64,000 nucleotides of DNA from an uncultured Pseudomonadales bacterium (GTDB lineage: Bacteria; Pseudomonadota; Gammaproteobacteria; Pseudomonadales; Porticoccaceae), in assembly GCA_943788875.1 (NCBI GenBank), contig CALSSA010000006.1, positions 1 to 64,000 of the forward strand, given 5' to 3'. Below the pieces are notes generated by a model. That model ran no database searches. It saw only the letters and a list, made by a program, of their open reading frames with translations, and had not been told where the DNA came from. Each line of letters starts with the position of its first letter. Within the stretch, counting starts at the first letter, position 1. Of the stretch, positions 18,425 through 29,616 are shown one piece after another. A program made the position numbers and the translations under genes.

Positions 18425-19825
18425 ATGCTCCAGCCCGTTATTATTGCCGGCGGTTCAGGTACTCGTCTTTGGCCCCTCTCCAGACAACTTTACCCCAAAC
18501 AATTTCTCCCACTTTTGGGCCAACAAACCATGCTGCAACTGACCCTGCAAAGGCTGCAGGGACTTGACTGCCTTCCACCAATTATTGTCTGTAATGAAGA
18601 GCATCGCTTTATTGCCGCAGAGCAGTTGCGTCAGGTGGGCATTAAACACGGGGGTATCATTCTGGAGCCCTTGGCTCGTGACACAGCCCCTGCCATCTGC
18701 CTCGCTGCCCTGCTCGCCGATAAAATCGACAGCGCCAACCTACTGATATTACCTGCAGATCATTATATGGACAGCCCTCAGCAATTTAGAGATGCCATCA
18801 TCGCTGGCAAATCTGCAGCTGAGGCCGGCCAACTGATTACCTTTGGTATTACTCCAGATCACCCGGCCACAGGCTATGGCTATATCAAAGCTACTGCTGA
18901 GGTAGACGCGCCCCAGCCAGTGCAGAAATTTTGTGAGAAACCTGCGCAGCAGCAGGCTGAGAAATACGTCGCCAGCGGCGATTATCTTTGGAATAGTGGC
19001 ATCTTTCTATTTACCGCCACTAGTTATCTGACTGAGCTGGAGCTGTATAGGCCAACAATATTCGCCGCCTGCGCCGCAGCATGGGATAAACGCAGTTTTG
19101 ATCAGGATTTTATCCGGCCCTGTGCTGAAGCATTTGCCCAATGCCCTTCCGAATCAATTGATTATGCAATTATGGAGCACACCGAAAAAGCCAGTTTGAT
19201 ACCCATGGATCCTGGCTGGAATGATCTGGGGAGCTGGTCAGCCCTGCTTGATCTGCTGCCGAAAAATCCACAGGGCAATGTGCAGGATGGCGATGTTATC
19301 TGTCAGGACAGCAGCAACAATTATATTAAAGGTGGTGACAAGCTTGTTGCCGTTGTAGGTGCAGAAAACCTAGTTATTGTGGATACCAGTGATGCTCTAC
19401 TGGTGGCCCATAGAGATCATGTGGAGAACGTGAAGTTGATTGTCGAGCAGCTGAAGGTTGATGATCGCTCTGAATATGTCCATCACCGTGAAGTCTATCG
19501 TCCCTGGGGCAAATACGACGCAACTGACAGTGGTGAACGCTTTCAAGTAAAGCGCATTACCGTCAAACCCATGGCCAAGCTATCGGTGCAGATGCACCAT
19601 CATCGAGCTGAGCACTGGGTGGTGGTCAGGGGTACAGCCAAGGTCAGTATTGATGGCGTCGAAAAACTGGTCAGTGAAAATGAGTCTGTGTATATCCCTA
19701 TCGGGGCGGTCCACTCCCTAGAGAACCCCGGCAAGATCAACTTAGAGCTGATTGAGGTGCAAACCGGCAGCTACTTCGGCGAGGATGATATTGTGCGTCT
19801 TGAGGACCAGTATGGGCGGTCCTGA
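18425..19825 (+). CDS. manC: Mannose-1-phosphate guanylyltransferase / mannose-6-phosphate isomerase
   Basis: Bifunctional type II enzyme that makes GDP-mannose and can isomerise mannose-6-phosphate. The nucleotidyltransferase domain starts with [20 protein letters not shown], with ILEPLARDTAPA and FCEKPA further in. The C-terminal cupin carries RPWGKYDATD, the metal-binding MHHHRAEHW and a QTGSYFGEDDIVRLED ending. Length (466) fits AlgA/ManC/CpsB. It has a good AAGGAAG ribosome site. With manB at 49.2-50.6 kb it supplies GDP-mannose for the surface polysaccharides of this region. Confidence 0.96.
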   Translation: MLQPVIIAGGSGTRLWPLSRQLYPKQFLPLLGQQTMLQLTLQRLQGLDCLPPIIVCNEEHRFIAAEQLRQVGIKHGGIILEPLARDTAPAICLAALLADKIDSANLLILPADHYMDSPQQFRDAIIAGKSAAEAGQLITFGITPDHPATGYGYIKATAEVDAPQPVQKFCEKPAQQQAEKYVASGDYLWNSGIFLFTATSYLTELELYRPTIFAACAAAWDKRSFDQDFIRPCAEAFAQCPSESIDYAIMEHTEKASLIPMDPGWNDLGSWSALLDLLPKNPQGNVQDGDVICQDSSNNYIKGGDKLVAVVGAENLVIVDTSDALLVAHRDHVENVKLIVEQLKVDDRSEYVHHREVYRPWGKYDATDSGERFQVKRITVKPMAKLSVQMHHHRAEHWVVVRGTAKVSIDGVEKLVSENESVYIPIGAVHSLENPGKINLELIEVQTGSYFGEDDIVRLEDQYGRS

Positions 19826-19832
19826 TTAGAAG

Positions 19833-21206
19833 CTACCCCACTGTCTCCTCACGCAGAGGTTGCAGGCAGGTTTCTGCGACTGTATTTTTGCGTCCCATAC
19901 CAAAATACTGAATACCCTGACCAGCTAGTCTCTGGGGATCATACAAATTACGACCATCAAAGATAACTGGGTAACGCAGAGCCTCTTTAATCTGGCTAAA
20001 ATCAGGTGACCAGAATGGCTTCCACTCTGTGCAGACCACCAAAGCGTCTGCGCCCTGAAGTGCAGCTTCTTTGGTACCGCACAGCAGCAGATCATCTCGC
20101 ACCCCATAAATTACCTGAGTCGCCTCCATAGCATGGGGGTCGAATGCCTGAACCTTTACTCCCCGCTGCCAAAGGGCCTCCATCAACTCACGACTGGGCG
20201 CTTCGCGCATATCATCTGTACCCGGCTTAAAGGCCAGCCCCCAAAGCGCAATAGTCTTGCCCTCTAGCTGGCCATCAAAATAACTGGCTACTTTTTTAAA
20301 GAGCAGGGACTTCTGTTGATCATTGACCGAACTCACAGCCGCCAACAGTTTTGGCTGATAACCAGCATTAATGGCGGTAGCCTCCATTGCACGGAGATCT
20401 TTGGGGAAGCAGGAACCGCCGAAGCCGCATCCTGGATAGATAAAACTGTAACCAATCCTGGGGTCTGAACCTATACCTACTCTCACCTGCTCTATGTCGG
20501 CACCAAGCAGATCAGCAATATTGGCAATTTCATTAATAAAGCTGATCTTGGTTGCCAAAAGTGAATTGGCTGCATACTTGGTTAATTCAGCAGAGCGCAC
20601 ATCCATAAAAATAAGCTTGTCGCGCTGGCGATTATAGGGCGCATACAGCTCCTGCATCATTTCTTCAACACGACTGCTATCGGTACCCACAATAATACGA
20701 TCCGGCCGGGTGAAATCGGCAATTGCCGCTCCCTCTTTTAAGAATTCCGGATTAGAAGCCGCATGAAATTCATGATTCGCACCACGTTTTGTCAGCGCTT
20801 GCTGCAACGTCGCAGTGACCTTATCTGCTGTACCCACAGGCACTGTGGATTTGTTAACCACTACCTTAGAGCCTTCCATATGCTCGCCAATAGTATTGGC
20901 AACCGCCAGCACATATTGCAGGTCAGCAGAACCATCTTCTTCCGGTGGTGTACCCACGGCAATAAAGATCATATCCCCATGTTCCACGGCCATGGCAGCA
21001 TCAGTGGTAAATTTCAGAGAGCCCTCTTCCAGACAATTCTTGATAATGTCTTCAAGGCCGGGCTCATAGATAGGGACCACACCATTGCTCAGGGCTTCAA
21101 CCTTAGACTGATCTATATCAACACAGACTACTTGGTTACCCACATTGGCAAAACAGGCACCAGTGACCAAGCCTACATACCCGCTTCCAAAAATCGTAAT
21201 GCGCAT
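19833..21206 (-). CDS. ugd: UDP-glucose 6-dehydrogenase
   Basis: Oxidises UDP-glucose to UDP-glucuronate with two NAD. The N-terminal Rossmann fold is [20 protein letters not shown]; the catalytic Cys lies in [15 protein letters not shown] near residue 262, and the central helix [18 protein letters not shown] is typical. The C-terminal domain has [18 protein letters not shown]. At 457 residues it is the standard single-chain form. It is convergent with manC (7 bases apart). UDP-glucuronate would feed capsule or O-antigen synthesis. Confidence 0.95.
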   Translation of the reverse strand: MRITIFGSGYVGLVTGACFANVGNQVVCVDIDQSKVEALSNGVVPIYEPGLEDIIKNCLEEGSLKFTTDAAMAVEHGDMIFIAVGTPPEEDGSADLQYVLAVANTIGEHMEGSKVVVNKSTVPVGTADKVTATLQQALTKRGANHEFHAASNPEFLKEGAAIADFTRPDRIIVGTDSSRVEEMMQELYAPYNRQRDKLIFMDVRSAELTKYAANSLLATKISFINEIANIADLLGADIEQVRVGIGSDPRIGYSFIYPGCGFGGSCFPKDLRAMEATAINAGYQPKLLAAVSSVNDQQKSLLFKKVASYFDGQLEGKTIALWGLAFKPGTDDMREAPSRELMEALWQRGVKVQAFDPHAMEATQVIYGVRDDLLLCGTKEAALQGADALVVCTEWKPFWSPDFSQIKEALRYPVIFDGRNLYDPQRLAGQGIQYFGMGRKNTVAETCLQPLREETVG

Positions 21207-21552
21207 GACATTTCCTTATTACTTTAAAACTGGTTAACGATAACAGTAAATTATGCCAGAACAGAGTTGCCCCTGCAGGTAGGTATCCAAGCAATTGATA
21301 GCATCCTGTAAATATAGCTCAATTTTAGGGGTGGCAAGAGAGAAAAGAGGGAGTCCGTTAAGACTGTGGTAGATAAAAGCAGTTTAAATTTAAGGAAGGC
21401 CCAGCATCCGCTGATCGTTAACATCCATTCTAACGCATCATCCTTGATGTCACCTTCCTATCAACCTTTCGTCCTGAAAGTAAGTTAATAATAGGCAAGG
21501 ACAATTCATTTTTAAATAGCTCTGAACGGCTAGTACGAAAGGATTAAGTGTT
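21207..21552. other. Non-coding gap between ugd and uvrB
   Basis: About 345 bases upstream of ugd and downstream of uvrB, both minus-strand genes. The ugd promoter must be here or overlap it. I see no clear terminator hairpin after uvrB, no RNA gene and no coding frame with support. Confidence 0.45.
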
Positions 21553-23589
21553 TTAGGAGGCCAGACTCTTCTCGCGCAGCCTACTAAGCTGGTCTCTAGT
21601 TTGCGCGGCCTCTTCGAATTCTAGATTCCGCGCATGTTGGTACATTTTTTCCTCTAATCGCTTAATCTCTTTGGCGATATTTTCAATCGGCTGTCCACCA
21701 TCCAAGTTATAGGCAGCCTCATTCTCAGCAGCCTTGCGATCTCGTCGGTTCTTACCTGTGGCGGCGTAGGCGCCTTCCATAATATCGGCAATCCCTTTGA
21801 CAATGCTCTTAGGCGTAATACCATGCTTTTTATTATGCTCAACCTGCAGGGCTCGACGACGCTCGGTTTCGTCCATCGCCCGCTGCATAGATCCGGTAAT
21901 CTTATCGGCATAGAGAACCGCTTTGCCCTCAAGGTTTCGTGCGGCACGCCCAATTGTCTGAATCAATGACTGCTCAGAGCGCAAAAACCCTTCCTTATCC
22001 GCATCAAAGATAGCCACAAGAGATACTTCTGGCATATCCAGTCCCTCGCGCAATAGATTGATACCTACCAGCACATCAAACTCACCTAGGCGCAGGTCGC
22101 GGATAATCTCCACTCGCTCCACGGTGTCTATGTCTGAATGCAAATAGCGCACACGCACGCCATGCTCATCCAGATATTCAGTTAAATCTTCCGCCATCCG
22201 CTTGGTCAGTACGGTAATCAGAATCCTTTCGTTTTTTGCTGCTCTGGTGCCAATCTCAGACATTACATCATCAACCTGCGTCAGGGCTGGGCGAATTTCA
22301 ATCACTGGATCCAACAGACCTGTGGGCCGTACCACCTGCTCCACAATCTGTCCCGCATTGGCAGCCTCATAGCGACTTGGAGTGGCGGAGACAAATATCA
22401 TCTGCGGCGCAATGCCTTCCCATTCATCAAACCTCAGGGGGCGATTATCCAGCGCCGACGGCAGGCGGAAGCCATATTCAACCAATGTCTCCTTGCGCGA
22501 ACGGTCACCCTTATACATGGCTCCGAGCTGGGGCACAGACACATGGGACTCATCAATTACCATCAGGGCATTGTCGGGCAGATAATCGAATAATGTCGGC
22601 GGCGGCTCACCGGGAGCACGCCCAGACAGGTAGCGAGAATAATTTTCAATGCCATTGCAGTAGCCAAGTTCACGCATCATTTCTGTGTCATAGCGAACTC
22701 GCTCGCCCAGACGCTGAGCTTCGACCAGCTTATCCACCGAACGCAATTGCTCTAACCGCACGACCAATTCGTCCTGAATTTTATCTGCGGCTTCCAGCAC
22801 TTTATCTCTCGGGGTCACATAATGGGACTTCGGGTAGATGGTAAATCTGGGCACTTTGCGCAGCACTTCGCCGGTCAATGGGTCGAATAAAGTCAGATTT
22901 TCAATTTCTTCGTCAAACAGCTCAATACGCAGGGCTTCATAGTCAGAATCCGCTGGATAAACATCAATAACATCCCCACGCACTCTGTAGGATGAGCGGT
23001 CAAAATCCACATCGTTGCGCTTGTATTGCAACTCCGCAAGACGGCGCAGGATATCTCGCTGATCAATCTGTTCGCCGCGGGAGATATGTAACACCATCTT
23101 TAGATAAGAGCTGGGGTCCCCCAAACCATAGATAGATGAAACCGTGGCAACCACAATCACATCCTGACGCTCCATTAATGACTTGGTCGCTGACAGCCGC
23201 ATCTGCTCAATATGAGAGTTTACTGAGGCATCTTTCTCGATAAAGGTATCAGAGGAAGGCACATAGGCCTCGGGCTGGTAGTAGTCATAGTAGGAGACAA
23301 AATACTCGACCGCATTATTGGGGAAAAACCCCTTAAATTCGCCATATAGCTGAGCTGCAAGGGTTTTATTGTGAGCCAGAACTATAGTGGGGCGCTGCAC
23401 CTCTTCAATCACCTTGGCGACTGTAAACGTCTTGCCCGAACCAGTCACACCGAGCAATGTCTGCCCGGCCAAACCATTCTCCAACCCCTGCACCAGCTCG
23501 ATAATTGCACTCGGCTGATCACCAGCCGGTGAATAGTCGCTGACAATCTTAAATGGTCTGATCGGTTTTATATCAGTACTGCTTAGCAA
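21553..23589 (-). CDS. uvrB: Excinuclease ABC subunit B
   Basis: UvrB is the damage-verifying helicase of nucleotide excision repair, loading on DNA from UvrA and recruiting UvrC. Walker A is [17 protein letters not shown]; the beta-hairpin region [18 protein letters not shown] and the helicase motif [14 protein letters not shown] are intact, as are motif V/VI ([23 protein letters not shown]). The C-terminal UVR coiled-coil that binds UvrC is present ([21 protein letters not shown]). Length 678 is normal. No obvious LexA site was seen upstream. Confidence 0.97.
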   Translation of the reverse strand: MLSSTDIKPIRPFKIVSDYSPAGDQPSAIIELVQGLENGLAGQTLLGVTGSGKTFTVAKVIEEVQRPTIVLAHNKTLAAQLYGEFKGFFPNNAVEYFVSYYDYYQPEAYVPSSDTFIEKDASVNSHIEQMRLSATKSLMERQDVIVVATVSSIYGLGDPSSYLKMVLHISRGEQIDQRDILRRLAELQYKRNDVDFDRSSYRVRGDVIDVYPADSDYEALRIELFDEEIENLTLFDPLTGEVLRKVPRFTIYPKSHYVTPRDKVLEAADKIQDELVVRLEQLRSVDKLVEAQRLGERVRYDTEMMRELGYCNGIENYSRYLSGRAPGEPPPTLFDYLPDNALMVIDESHVSVPQLGAMYKGDRSRKETLVEYGFRLPSALDNRPLRFDEWEGIAPQMIFVSATPSRYEAANAGQIVEQVVRPTGLLDPVIEIRPALTQVDDVMSEIGTRAAKNERILITVLTKRMAEDLTEYLDEHGVRVRYLHSDIDTVERVEIIRDLRLGEFDVLVGINLLREGLDMPEVSLVAIFDADKEGFLRSEQSLIQTIGRAARNLEGKAVLYADKITGSMQRAMDETERRRALQVEHNKKHGITPKSIVKGIADIMEGAYAATGKNRRDRKAAENEAAYNLDGGQPIENIAKEIKRLEEKMYQHARNLEFEEAAQTRDQLSRLREKSLAS

Positions 23590-24260
23590 GGTGGTACGCC
23601 TTCTAACTTGGCCAGTGATTTGGCACAGAGTTTATCAAAATAAGTCCTGTTATCGTTTTCCAATACGGCTATCAACGCCCGCACGCCCTGCTTTTCAATA
23701 ATTTCGCGATACTGGTGCTTTTTCACAGATACGAAGGTAATGCCCTTAAACCTTATATCCACAGCCTTCCAGACTCCCAAGGGGTTACGCTTGATCAGCA
23801 AATCCAGATTAATATCCGGAATAACTGGTGATTCCATTAATATCTGCACCCAACCCAGGCCGGCCTGCTGATTAACCACTAGATCCACCACCTGAAATGT
23901 CTGGCCGTTATAATAGTCCATTCCCAGAAAAGCATAGCGCACTAAACTGCGGTCAACGGCAGCCACCAGCGCCTGACGGCTGTCGGATTTGAGAGCGACG
24001 AACTCTTGCCTGCCAATCAGAGCGCTGGTTGTCGAACTAACATCCCAGGATGATCTGATATTAGCATCAATAAATTTGTGGTAGGCACTGGGATTCTGCT
24101 GGTATTTGGCCTGGTCCGTATTCAACCGTTGCGAAATAAGACTAAACAAATCACTAAATTGTGAATGGATAGCCTGATAAGTGTCGGCATAGCCTACACC
24201 AGAGCTCATCAAACCCCATAGCAAGAGGCCACTGAACCTAACCCTTAAATTGATATTCAT
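23583..24260 (-). CDS. mlaC: MlaC/Ttg2D-type periplasmic phospholipid-binding protein
   Basis: MlaC-family proteins shuttle phospholipids between the outer membrane MlaA complex and the inner membrane MlaFEDB transporter. From the ATG at 24260 the protein has a signal peptide ([20 protein letters not shown]...YAD) and the Tol-tolerance fold: [50 protein letters not shown]. About 225 residues is typical. Other mla genes are not next to it; its stop overlaps the uvrB start by a few bases, so it is an orphan copy placed before uvrB. Confidence 0.82.
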   Translation of the reverse strand: MNINLRVRFSGLLLWGLMSSGVGYADTYQAIHSQFSDLFSLISQRLNTDQAKYQQNPSAYHKFIDANIRSSWDVSSTTSALIGRQEFVALKSDSRQALVAAVDRSLVRYAFLGMDYYNGQTFQVVDLVVNQQAGLGWVQILMESPVIPDINLDLLIKRNPLGVWKAVDIRFKGITFVSVKKHQYREIIEKQGVRALIAVLENDNRTYFDKLCAKSLAKLEGVPPC

Positions 24261-24488
24261 TGTCGATGCTAGCCCTGTAATAAGCTGTTTGCTGGTTCTC
24301 AATAGAACCGCAAAAAAGTGAACTGGATCAATTATTTTTAATAACTGAAGTTTAGACTGTTTGACTTTGCTGGCAAGCTCCCATGATAGATTGTTACTCA
24401 GGGCATAAACCTAATCGGACAGAGCCGGAAACTGTTGACTCCTTTGATAGAGGTGCCTAAAATGCGCGCCAACAAGTAGTTACACAAT

Positions 24489-24564
24489 TCCGCCTTAGCT
24501 CAGTTGGTAGAGCAAATGACTGTTAATCATTGGGTCGCTGGTTCGAGCCCAGCAGGCGGAGCCA
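24489..24564 (+). tRNA. tRNA-Asn (GTT)
   Basis: Acceptor TCCGCCT pairs with AGGCGGA, D arm GCTC...GAGC, anticodon arm AATGA-CTGTTAA-TCATT gives GTT, T arm CTGG-TTCGAGC-CCAG, discriminator G and an encoded CCA. It is 76 bases and well formed. wecA starts 36 bases after it. Confidence 0.96.
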
Positions 24565-24599
24565 ACACTTGAATTTGGTCGTACAGGGAGTACAGCACC

Positions 24600-25676
24600 A
24601 TGATGCATTACTTGCCATCAATTGCCGGAGTAGCAGTTCTTAGTATTCTTATCACCAGAATGCTAATTCCCATTTCTCATGCTGTAGGCCTTCTAGACCG
24701 CCCTTTCGGTCGCAAAGTTCATTCTGGGGCCATACCATTGGTTGGCGGGATATCTATTTACCTCTCCGTTGTGATCGGTTCAGTTGCCTTTCTTGACCTT
24801 CCAGAGACCTTTGTCAGTGTAGCGCTTATATGCGGCCTACTAACATCCATAGGTGTGCTAGACGACCGCTACCCTCTGCAACCTGTTTACCGGCTTATTT
24901 TGCAACTGATCACAGGCTTGGCCATTGCCGGCATAGGGGTCAAGGTTTCCACACTGGGCAATCTTACAGGTCTCGGCAGCATGCAATTGGGGCTTCTCGC
25001 TATACCTTTTACTGCTATCGCCATTACTGGACTCTGCAATGCATACAATATGGTAGATGGTATTGACGGTCTGGCAGGAGGCCTCACGCTGGTTTCAATG
25101 TTGAGTCTTCTCTATTTAATTCAGGGTCATGCACAGGAAAACGAAATTGCTTTGATGGCGTTCCTTTGCACTTCCACCACAGTATTTATGATCTTCAATC
25201 TCACCATCAGATCAAAGATAAAGATATTTATGGGTGACGCTGGCAGTACCTTTTTAGGCTGTGCCGTCGCCATCTCAATGATTTATTTTTCGCAAACCGG
25301 CCGCGATATTATCAACCCAGCAACAACATTATGGCTTATCGCCATCCCAATGATGGATATGCTGAGTACGATGTTGCGCAGAATAACCAAGCGCAAATCA
25401 CCTTTCTGTGCTGACCGAACTCATCTGCACCATATTTTGACGCGAGGCGGCCTGTCCCATCGTCAAGCACTGGTCGGCATTATTGCAGCTGCAACTGGTT
25501 TGGCGATGTTTGGTATCTTTTTAGAAAGGGTATGGCCTCAGAATGAAGCTGTCTCATTTTTACTGTGGCTAGTAACGCTTGGCCTGTACTTTAATTTTGT
25601 TGTAAAACATGCATTTAGATTTGCAAAAACATTAAGACGGAGGCAGCAGTCAAAAGTAGAGTGGGGGCAGAACTAG
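24600..25676 (+). CDS. wecA: WecA-type undecaprenyl-phosphate GlcNAc-1-phosphate transferase
   Basis: Starts lipid-linked glycan synthesis by moving a GlcNAc-1-phosphate from UDP-GlcNAc to undecaprenyl phosphate. About 10-11 membrane helices are spread over 358 residues. PNPT-family motifs are clear: HSGAIPLVGGISIYL, GVLDDRYPL (Asp pair), NAYNMVDGIDGLAGG, KIFMGDAGSTFLG and the C-terminal RTHLHHILTRGG loop. It precedes the O-antigen locus but on the opposite strand, so it is probably the initiating enzyme for O-antigen or a related glycan. Confidence 0.9.
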   Translation: MMHYLPSIAGVAVLSILITRMLIPISHAVGLLDRPFGRKVHSGAIPLVGGISIYLSVVIGSVAFLDLPETFVSVALICGLLTSIGVLDDRYPLQPVYRLILQLITGLAIAGIGVKVSTLGNLTGLGSMQLGLLAIPFTAIAITGLCNAYNMVDGIDGLAGGLTLVSMLSLLYLIQGHAQENEIALMAFLCTSTTVFMIFNLTIRSKIKIFMGDAGSTFLGCAVAISMIYFSQTGRDIINPATTLWLIAIPMMDMLSTMLRRITKRKSPFCADRTHLHHILTRGGLSHRQALVGIIAAATGLAMFGIFLERVWPQNEAVSFLLWLVTLGLYFNFVVKHAFRFAKTLRRRQQSKVEWGQN

Positions 25677-25801
25677 ATCTATTAGAAAAAGGTGAGCTGC
25701 TTGAAAGGATAATGCTCAGAGGGGTTGGCAGACGGATTCGACTGCCATGTCATATCTTAGAAATTGGATCGTATAAAGTGGGGCAACAAGAGCCACAACA
25801 G

Positions 25802-26478
25802 TTAGTCAGTAAAATTCAGTGCCTGCTTCAACTCGCTCGGCGGCTCTGGCAAATCCTTAAAAACCCTCCAAGCTATTTTTGTGCTTGGAATAAGAACCGC
25901 CCAAGCTGTAACAAAAATCGCCACAAAATAAATATACAGGCTCTTATTCGAGACAAACCACTCCTCAAGCGCTCCCTTATATGGAGCTATAACATTCGCG
26001 TAGAAATCAACGGAGGCTGTTGCACCGTGCATTATCTCTTCCTCACCACGAAATATAATCGAACCTACCCCTGAGAGGCCTGGCCGAACTTGCGTTATAA
26101 GACTCTGAGTACTCTCCGAATAAGCTCCAAACGTTTGAGTAGTTAGCGGCCTTGGGCCAATAACACTCATATCACCAAAAAAGATATTCAATAGCTGCGG
26201 CAGCTCATTTATTTTGGTTTTACGCAAAAATGTGCCTACCGGAAGCACTCTAGGATCACCCCTCATGGTAACCGTACCAGTACCAATGTTTGGGCTATTT
26301 TTCAGCATAGTCGCGAACTTAAACAACTTGAATTTTTCACCGCTCTTACCGATGCGTTCCTGTAAAAAGAACACCTCACCCTCCCAGTGAGTCTTAGTGT
26401 TATTACTATAGGCACCAACAAAGGAGAAAGTAACAATAACGCTATTCCAGAAAATAAAATGTCAAAAAAACGGTCCAT
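25802..26478 (-). pseudogene. Undecaprenyl-phosphate sugar-1-phosphate transferase (WcaJ/PglC family), one frameshift
   Basis: The N-terminus starts at ATG 26478 (MDRFFDILFSGIALLLLSP, the membrane hairpin plus the start of the catalytic domain). One base is missing at a run of G (minus strand; C run at 26383-26385), after which the frame continues as EVFFLQERIGKSGEKFKLFK and RVLPVGTFLRKTKINELPQL with VIGPRP. The catalytic Asp-Glu region and the hallmark Glu of KINELPQL are present. The C-terminus has one more membrane segment. If repaired it would be about 225 residues, the normal PglC size. It could be a true pseudogene or a sequence error. Confidence 0.8.
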
Positions 26479-26494
26479 TCTTACATCCTCTGAT

Positions 26495-27664
26495 CTAGAT
26501 ATTTACCGGTCTCTTTATGAGCAAACTCAGGTAGGAGTCCAAAATACAATTTAACAATATCATCTTTGGTCCAAGTACCTTTTTCCTTAGAGCTTCAATT
26601 CCGTCCATAAAATCGTCTAACTTAGCCTCATCAAAATCAGGCTGATTTTTGATAACCCCAACCGTCTCAAAACGCTCCATATCTAAATCTTCGTTATCAG
26701 TAAAAAATTCTTCAAAGTCTTTTTCACCCGTTGTGTCACTCTTAAAGAAATAACATGGCCATTGTTTATTGGCGATCAACTCTTCTGCTCTATCACGAGC
26801 TTCATCCTCAGATTCACATTCATAAGGCTCATAACCTCGTTCTCTCAAATAACGAACAGCAATCTCAGAGAAAGTAATTAGATGTAATTTTTCACTAAGT
26901 TTAGGAAAGAAAATATCCCTATTTTCCCAAGTAAGCCAGAAGCAAACAAAGCTCTCCAGATTCTTGAGGCGTTACAAAATAACGGCGAACATCATTTGGA
27001 GCTGAAAACGGCTGTTTTTTGCAAACCGTTGATTAAATCCATGAAGAAGAGAGCCATCAGAAAAAGCCACATTGGCAAAACGTGCCATTGAAATTTCTTG
27101 AGTCAAACTTTCACGCATCAAAAACATTTCCATAATACGCTTACTGGCACCCATCATATTCACAGGGTTAGCCGCTTTATCCGTTGAAACACAGAAGTAT
27201 TTCTTAGCGCCCAGTTCTTTAGCCAATTGTAGGGTCTTAACCGTATTAAATACATTAACCATGACCATACGCATTAGCGTATAAGGATCTTTCTCACTTC
27301 TAACATGTTTCAAAGCCGATAAATTAAACACGTAATCATAAGGCCCCTCATTCTTTATAAGAGCCTCGAATTCAAGAGACCCGCAATCAAGAGCGAAGGT
27401 CTTAAACTCCCCAGAGCCATAACCTTCAGTACTTCTAAGATCACGAACAAGTTCAACCATATTATTTTCCGACACGTCGACTACATGCAGCTTATGTGGA
27501 TTCCGTGAAAATAACTCTTTGGTTACGGCCTGACCTATTGAACCGGCACCACCTATAACGAGAAAGCTACTGCCAGCTATGATATCAATGATAGAGGCCG
27601 ATTCATTCAATATATCGCTACTGAATAGTTCAGACGACCTGCCTATAAGTGGTAAAAGTTTCAT
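26495..27664 (-). pseudogene. CapD/PseB-like UDP-sugar 4,6-dehydratase, two frameshifts
   Basis: Short-chain dehydrogenase fold from ATG 27664: FLVIGGAGSIGQAVTKELF (NAD site), LHVVDVSENNMVELVRDLR, FNLSALKHVRSEKDPY and the catalytic STDKAANPVNMMGASKR (Ser/Thr...Lys). The frame then shifts at an A6 run (T run at 27015-27020), continues as SAPNDVRRYFVTPQES, and shifts back near 26920 to give NRDIFFPKLSEKLHLITFSE and the charged C-terminal part RGYEPYECESEDEARDRAEE. The two shifts cancel, so the full gene is 389 codons. Related enzymes dehydrate UDP-GlcNAc toward rare 6-deoxy amino sugars. Confidence 0.78.
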
Positions 27665-27738
27665 AAGCACTCTCTCTAGAATATTTTTAAAGACCTGATT
27701 ACATCTCAGAAAAAAACAAGACCTGTAAGCTTAATAAG

Positions 27739-28950
27739 TTAAGCCATTATCTCTTTAGCGAGTTTCTCGGCTATTTTTTCATAATTATAATGCCTGACAG
27801 CATATTGGCTTCCTCGCATACCCATATTTTCACGTTCTTCCAGAGAGCTCTGCTCTAGGGATTCGATAGCATCTGCAATAGCGGCTGGGTCCTCGGCGGG
27901 CACAGTAACCCCGGCATCCGCTAAACTGATGGGGTCATTAGGCCCCGAGAAGCTATGCAAGACTGGTTTCCCCGACATTAGGTACTCAGGAATCTTATTT
28001 GGTGAAATCCCATAGTCATACAACTTAGTGACTCGCCAACCAATAAAGCAAACATCAAGCTTCCTCATAACGCTTGGTACTTGGGCTTTTACTATTTTCG
28101 GCAGGAATACAATATTCTTTAGACCTTCAGTCTGCGCATAGGCCTTTAACTCAATAAGTTTTTCTCCCTCTCCAACAATCAGAATACAAATGCTACGCGT
28201 CTTTATTAATCGCGCAGATGCTACCCAAATATTCCAGCGCATTTGCTATACCGATGGATCCAACATATCCTACCAAAAATTTATCTTTTGGAATATGGTC
28301 AAAAACATCACCTTCGGCAGTTGGTATGTCAATCATTTCCTCCGGGTCATACCCGTTTAGGGAGCCAAATAAACTCTTTTTCACGCCCAAGAACCTCTTC
28401 AATTCTTAAAGGGAAATTAGGCAAATTAGAACTTATTATGTCTGTATTTATTAACGCAAAGCGCTCAAACCAAGACAATATCCTAAAACCCACCGAGGAC
28501 TCACGTATATTACCGAGAGCACTTAAAGTGGCTGGCCAGACATCCCTAACATCGAAGCAAGATTTTGACTTATATATCTTTGAAAGAACAACGAGGGGTA
28601 TGCCTACAAAGAGGGACGGGGAAGAGGCAAGAAAAAAATCTGGTTTATTTTTTATGTCCAGATTTATAAAAAATAAACTGTATACCGAAAATAAACCAGT
28701 TTAGAATTCTTTTCCAAGATCTTGCCCGTGAGTATTTAAGTACGTTAATTGAAACAACATTAACGCCATCAATTAGCCCTACCTTGGGGTTAGATCGTCC
28801 GACATTTAGCAAGTGATGATGTCGTGCGACAATAAAATACACTGTGAATCCCATTCTTGACAGATACTTGGCCATGTAAAATATTCTTCCCGCATATCCG
28901 CTTTCAGGAGTGCTGCCATATTCGTTTACAAGCCATACAGTTTTAGACAT
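27739..28950 (-). pseudogene. Family 4 glycosyltransferase (WbuB-like), at least three frameshifts
   Basis: From ATG 28950 the protein begins KTVWLVNEYGSTPESGYAGR, the usual start of WbuB-type glycosyltransferases. The middle (SSVGFRILSWFERFALINTD, 28.50-28.44 kb) and VGYVGSIGIANALEYLG lie in two other frames, and the C-terminal Rossmann domain (GEGEKLIELKAYAQTEGLKN, PNKIPEYLMSGKPVL) is in the first frame again. Every part of a roughly 400-residue enzyme is present, so the damage is a set of small indels, not deletion. It probably adds a HexNAc-type sugar to the O-unit; the acceptor is unknown. Confidence 0.75.
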
Positions 28951-29188
28951 ATTCGCAACCAATTAAATTTGAGAGTAAATTGGAATCCCATCCATGGAAA
29001 CAACTTAGAATGCTATTATTTTGTTTACACAAGTGCAGAGCCTTCATCAATATGGTATCAATCGCCCCCCATTCCAACTTTCGTAGCGAGGCATAAAGAA
29101 TTATTAGATCCCTAATATAGGCTGTAAAACTGCCCATTTTTTTCGTAGCGCACAACAAAACAAACTGAACACTTCTATGCCGCATCAA
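28943..29188 (-). CDS. Unrecognised fragment upstream of the WbuB-like gene
   Basis: An 81-codon frame ending NNSILSCFHGWDSNLLSNLI before a stop that overlaps the start of the WbuB-like gene (ATGTCTAA), a placement typical of a real upstream C-terminus. The N-terminal half is unconvincing and merges with the decayed epimerase. It may be the last part of a lost gene. I recognise no family. Confidence 0.25.
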   Translation of the reverse strand: MMRHRSVQFVLLCATKKMGSFTAYIRDLIILYASLRKLEWGAIDTILMKALHLCKQNNSILSCFHGWDSNLLSNLIGCEYV

Positions 29189-29616
29189 CGCTTATAGAAC
29201 GACATGTATACTCAACAACCGAAATTATCACTTCTATGAAATCGTGACTTACTATTACTGGATCTTTAGCTCTCAGATGGCTAAAACTGGCGGCAATGGC
29301 GCCAGCCAGGGTAGAGTTAACATCACCATAAACCGTCAGCAAATCAGAATTTTCCTCGACCAAAATCTGTTCGACCTTTTAGATCATGTACCGGGTCATC
29401 GCGTCATGCGTTTTACCATCAATACCCAGAAAGTAATTTGGCTTTGCACTTTACATCTCTTCAAGAAACACATCCTCTAATTGGCATCGTAACGTTGGCC
29501 TGTGTGTATAACCACTACTTGGATGTCAGCCCCGACAGTTGTTGACGAAGAACCTCACGACTGATCGTACCCGCCTCACTTAACGGCGGACATACGGCAG
29601 AGTGGTGATTATTGTC
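29175..29616 (-). pseudogene. Decayed UDP-GlcNAc(-type) 2-epimerase (WecB/WbpI family)
   Basis: Pieces of a 2-epimerase follow one another in different frames: AGTISREVLRQQLSGL, VVIHTGQRYDAN, AKPNYFLGIDGKTHDAMTRY and ENSDLLTVYGDVNSTLAGAI. These match the N-terminal domain of WecB/WbpI (HTGQHYD, PKPDYNLGI, VYGDTNSTLAGA). There are several in-frame stops (after DAN, EEM and RYMI) as well as indels, and the C-terminal two thirds are missing. This is true decay, unlike the one-base shifts in neighbouring genes. A WbpI-type enzyme would convert UDP-GlcNAc3NAcA to the manno form. Confidence 0.78.
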
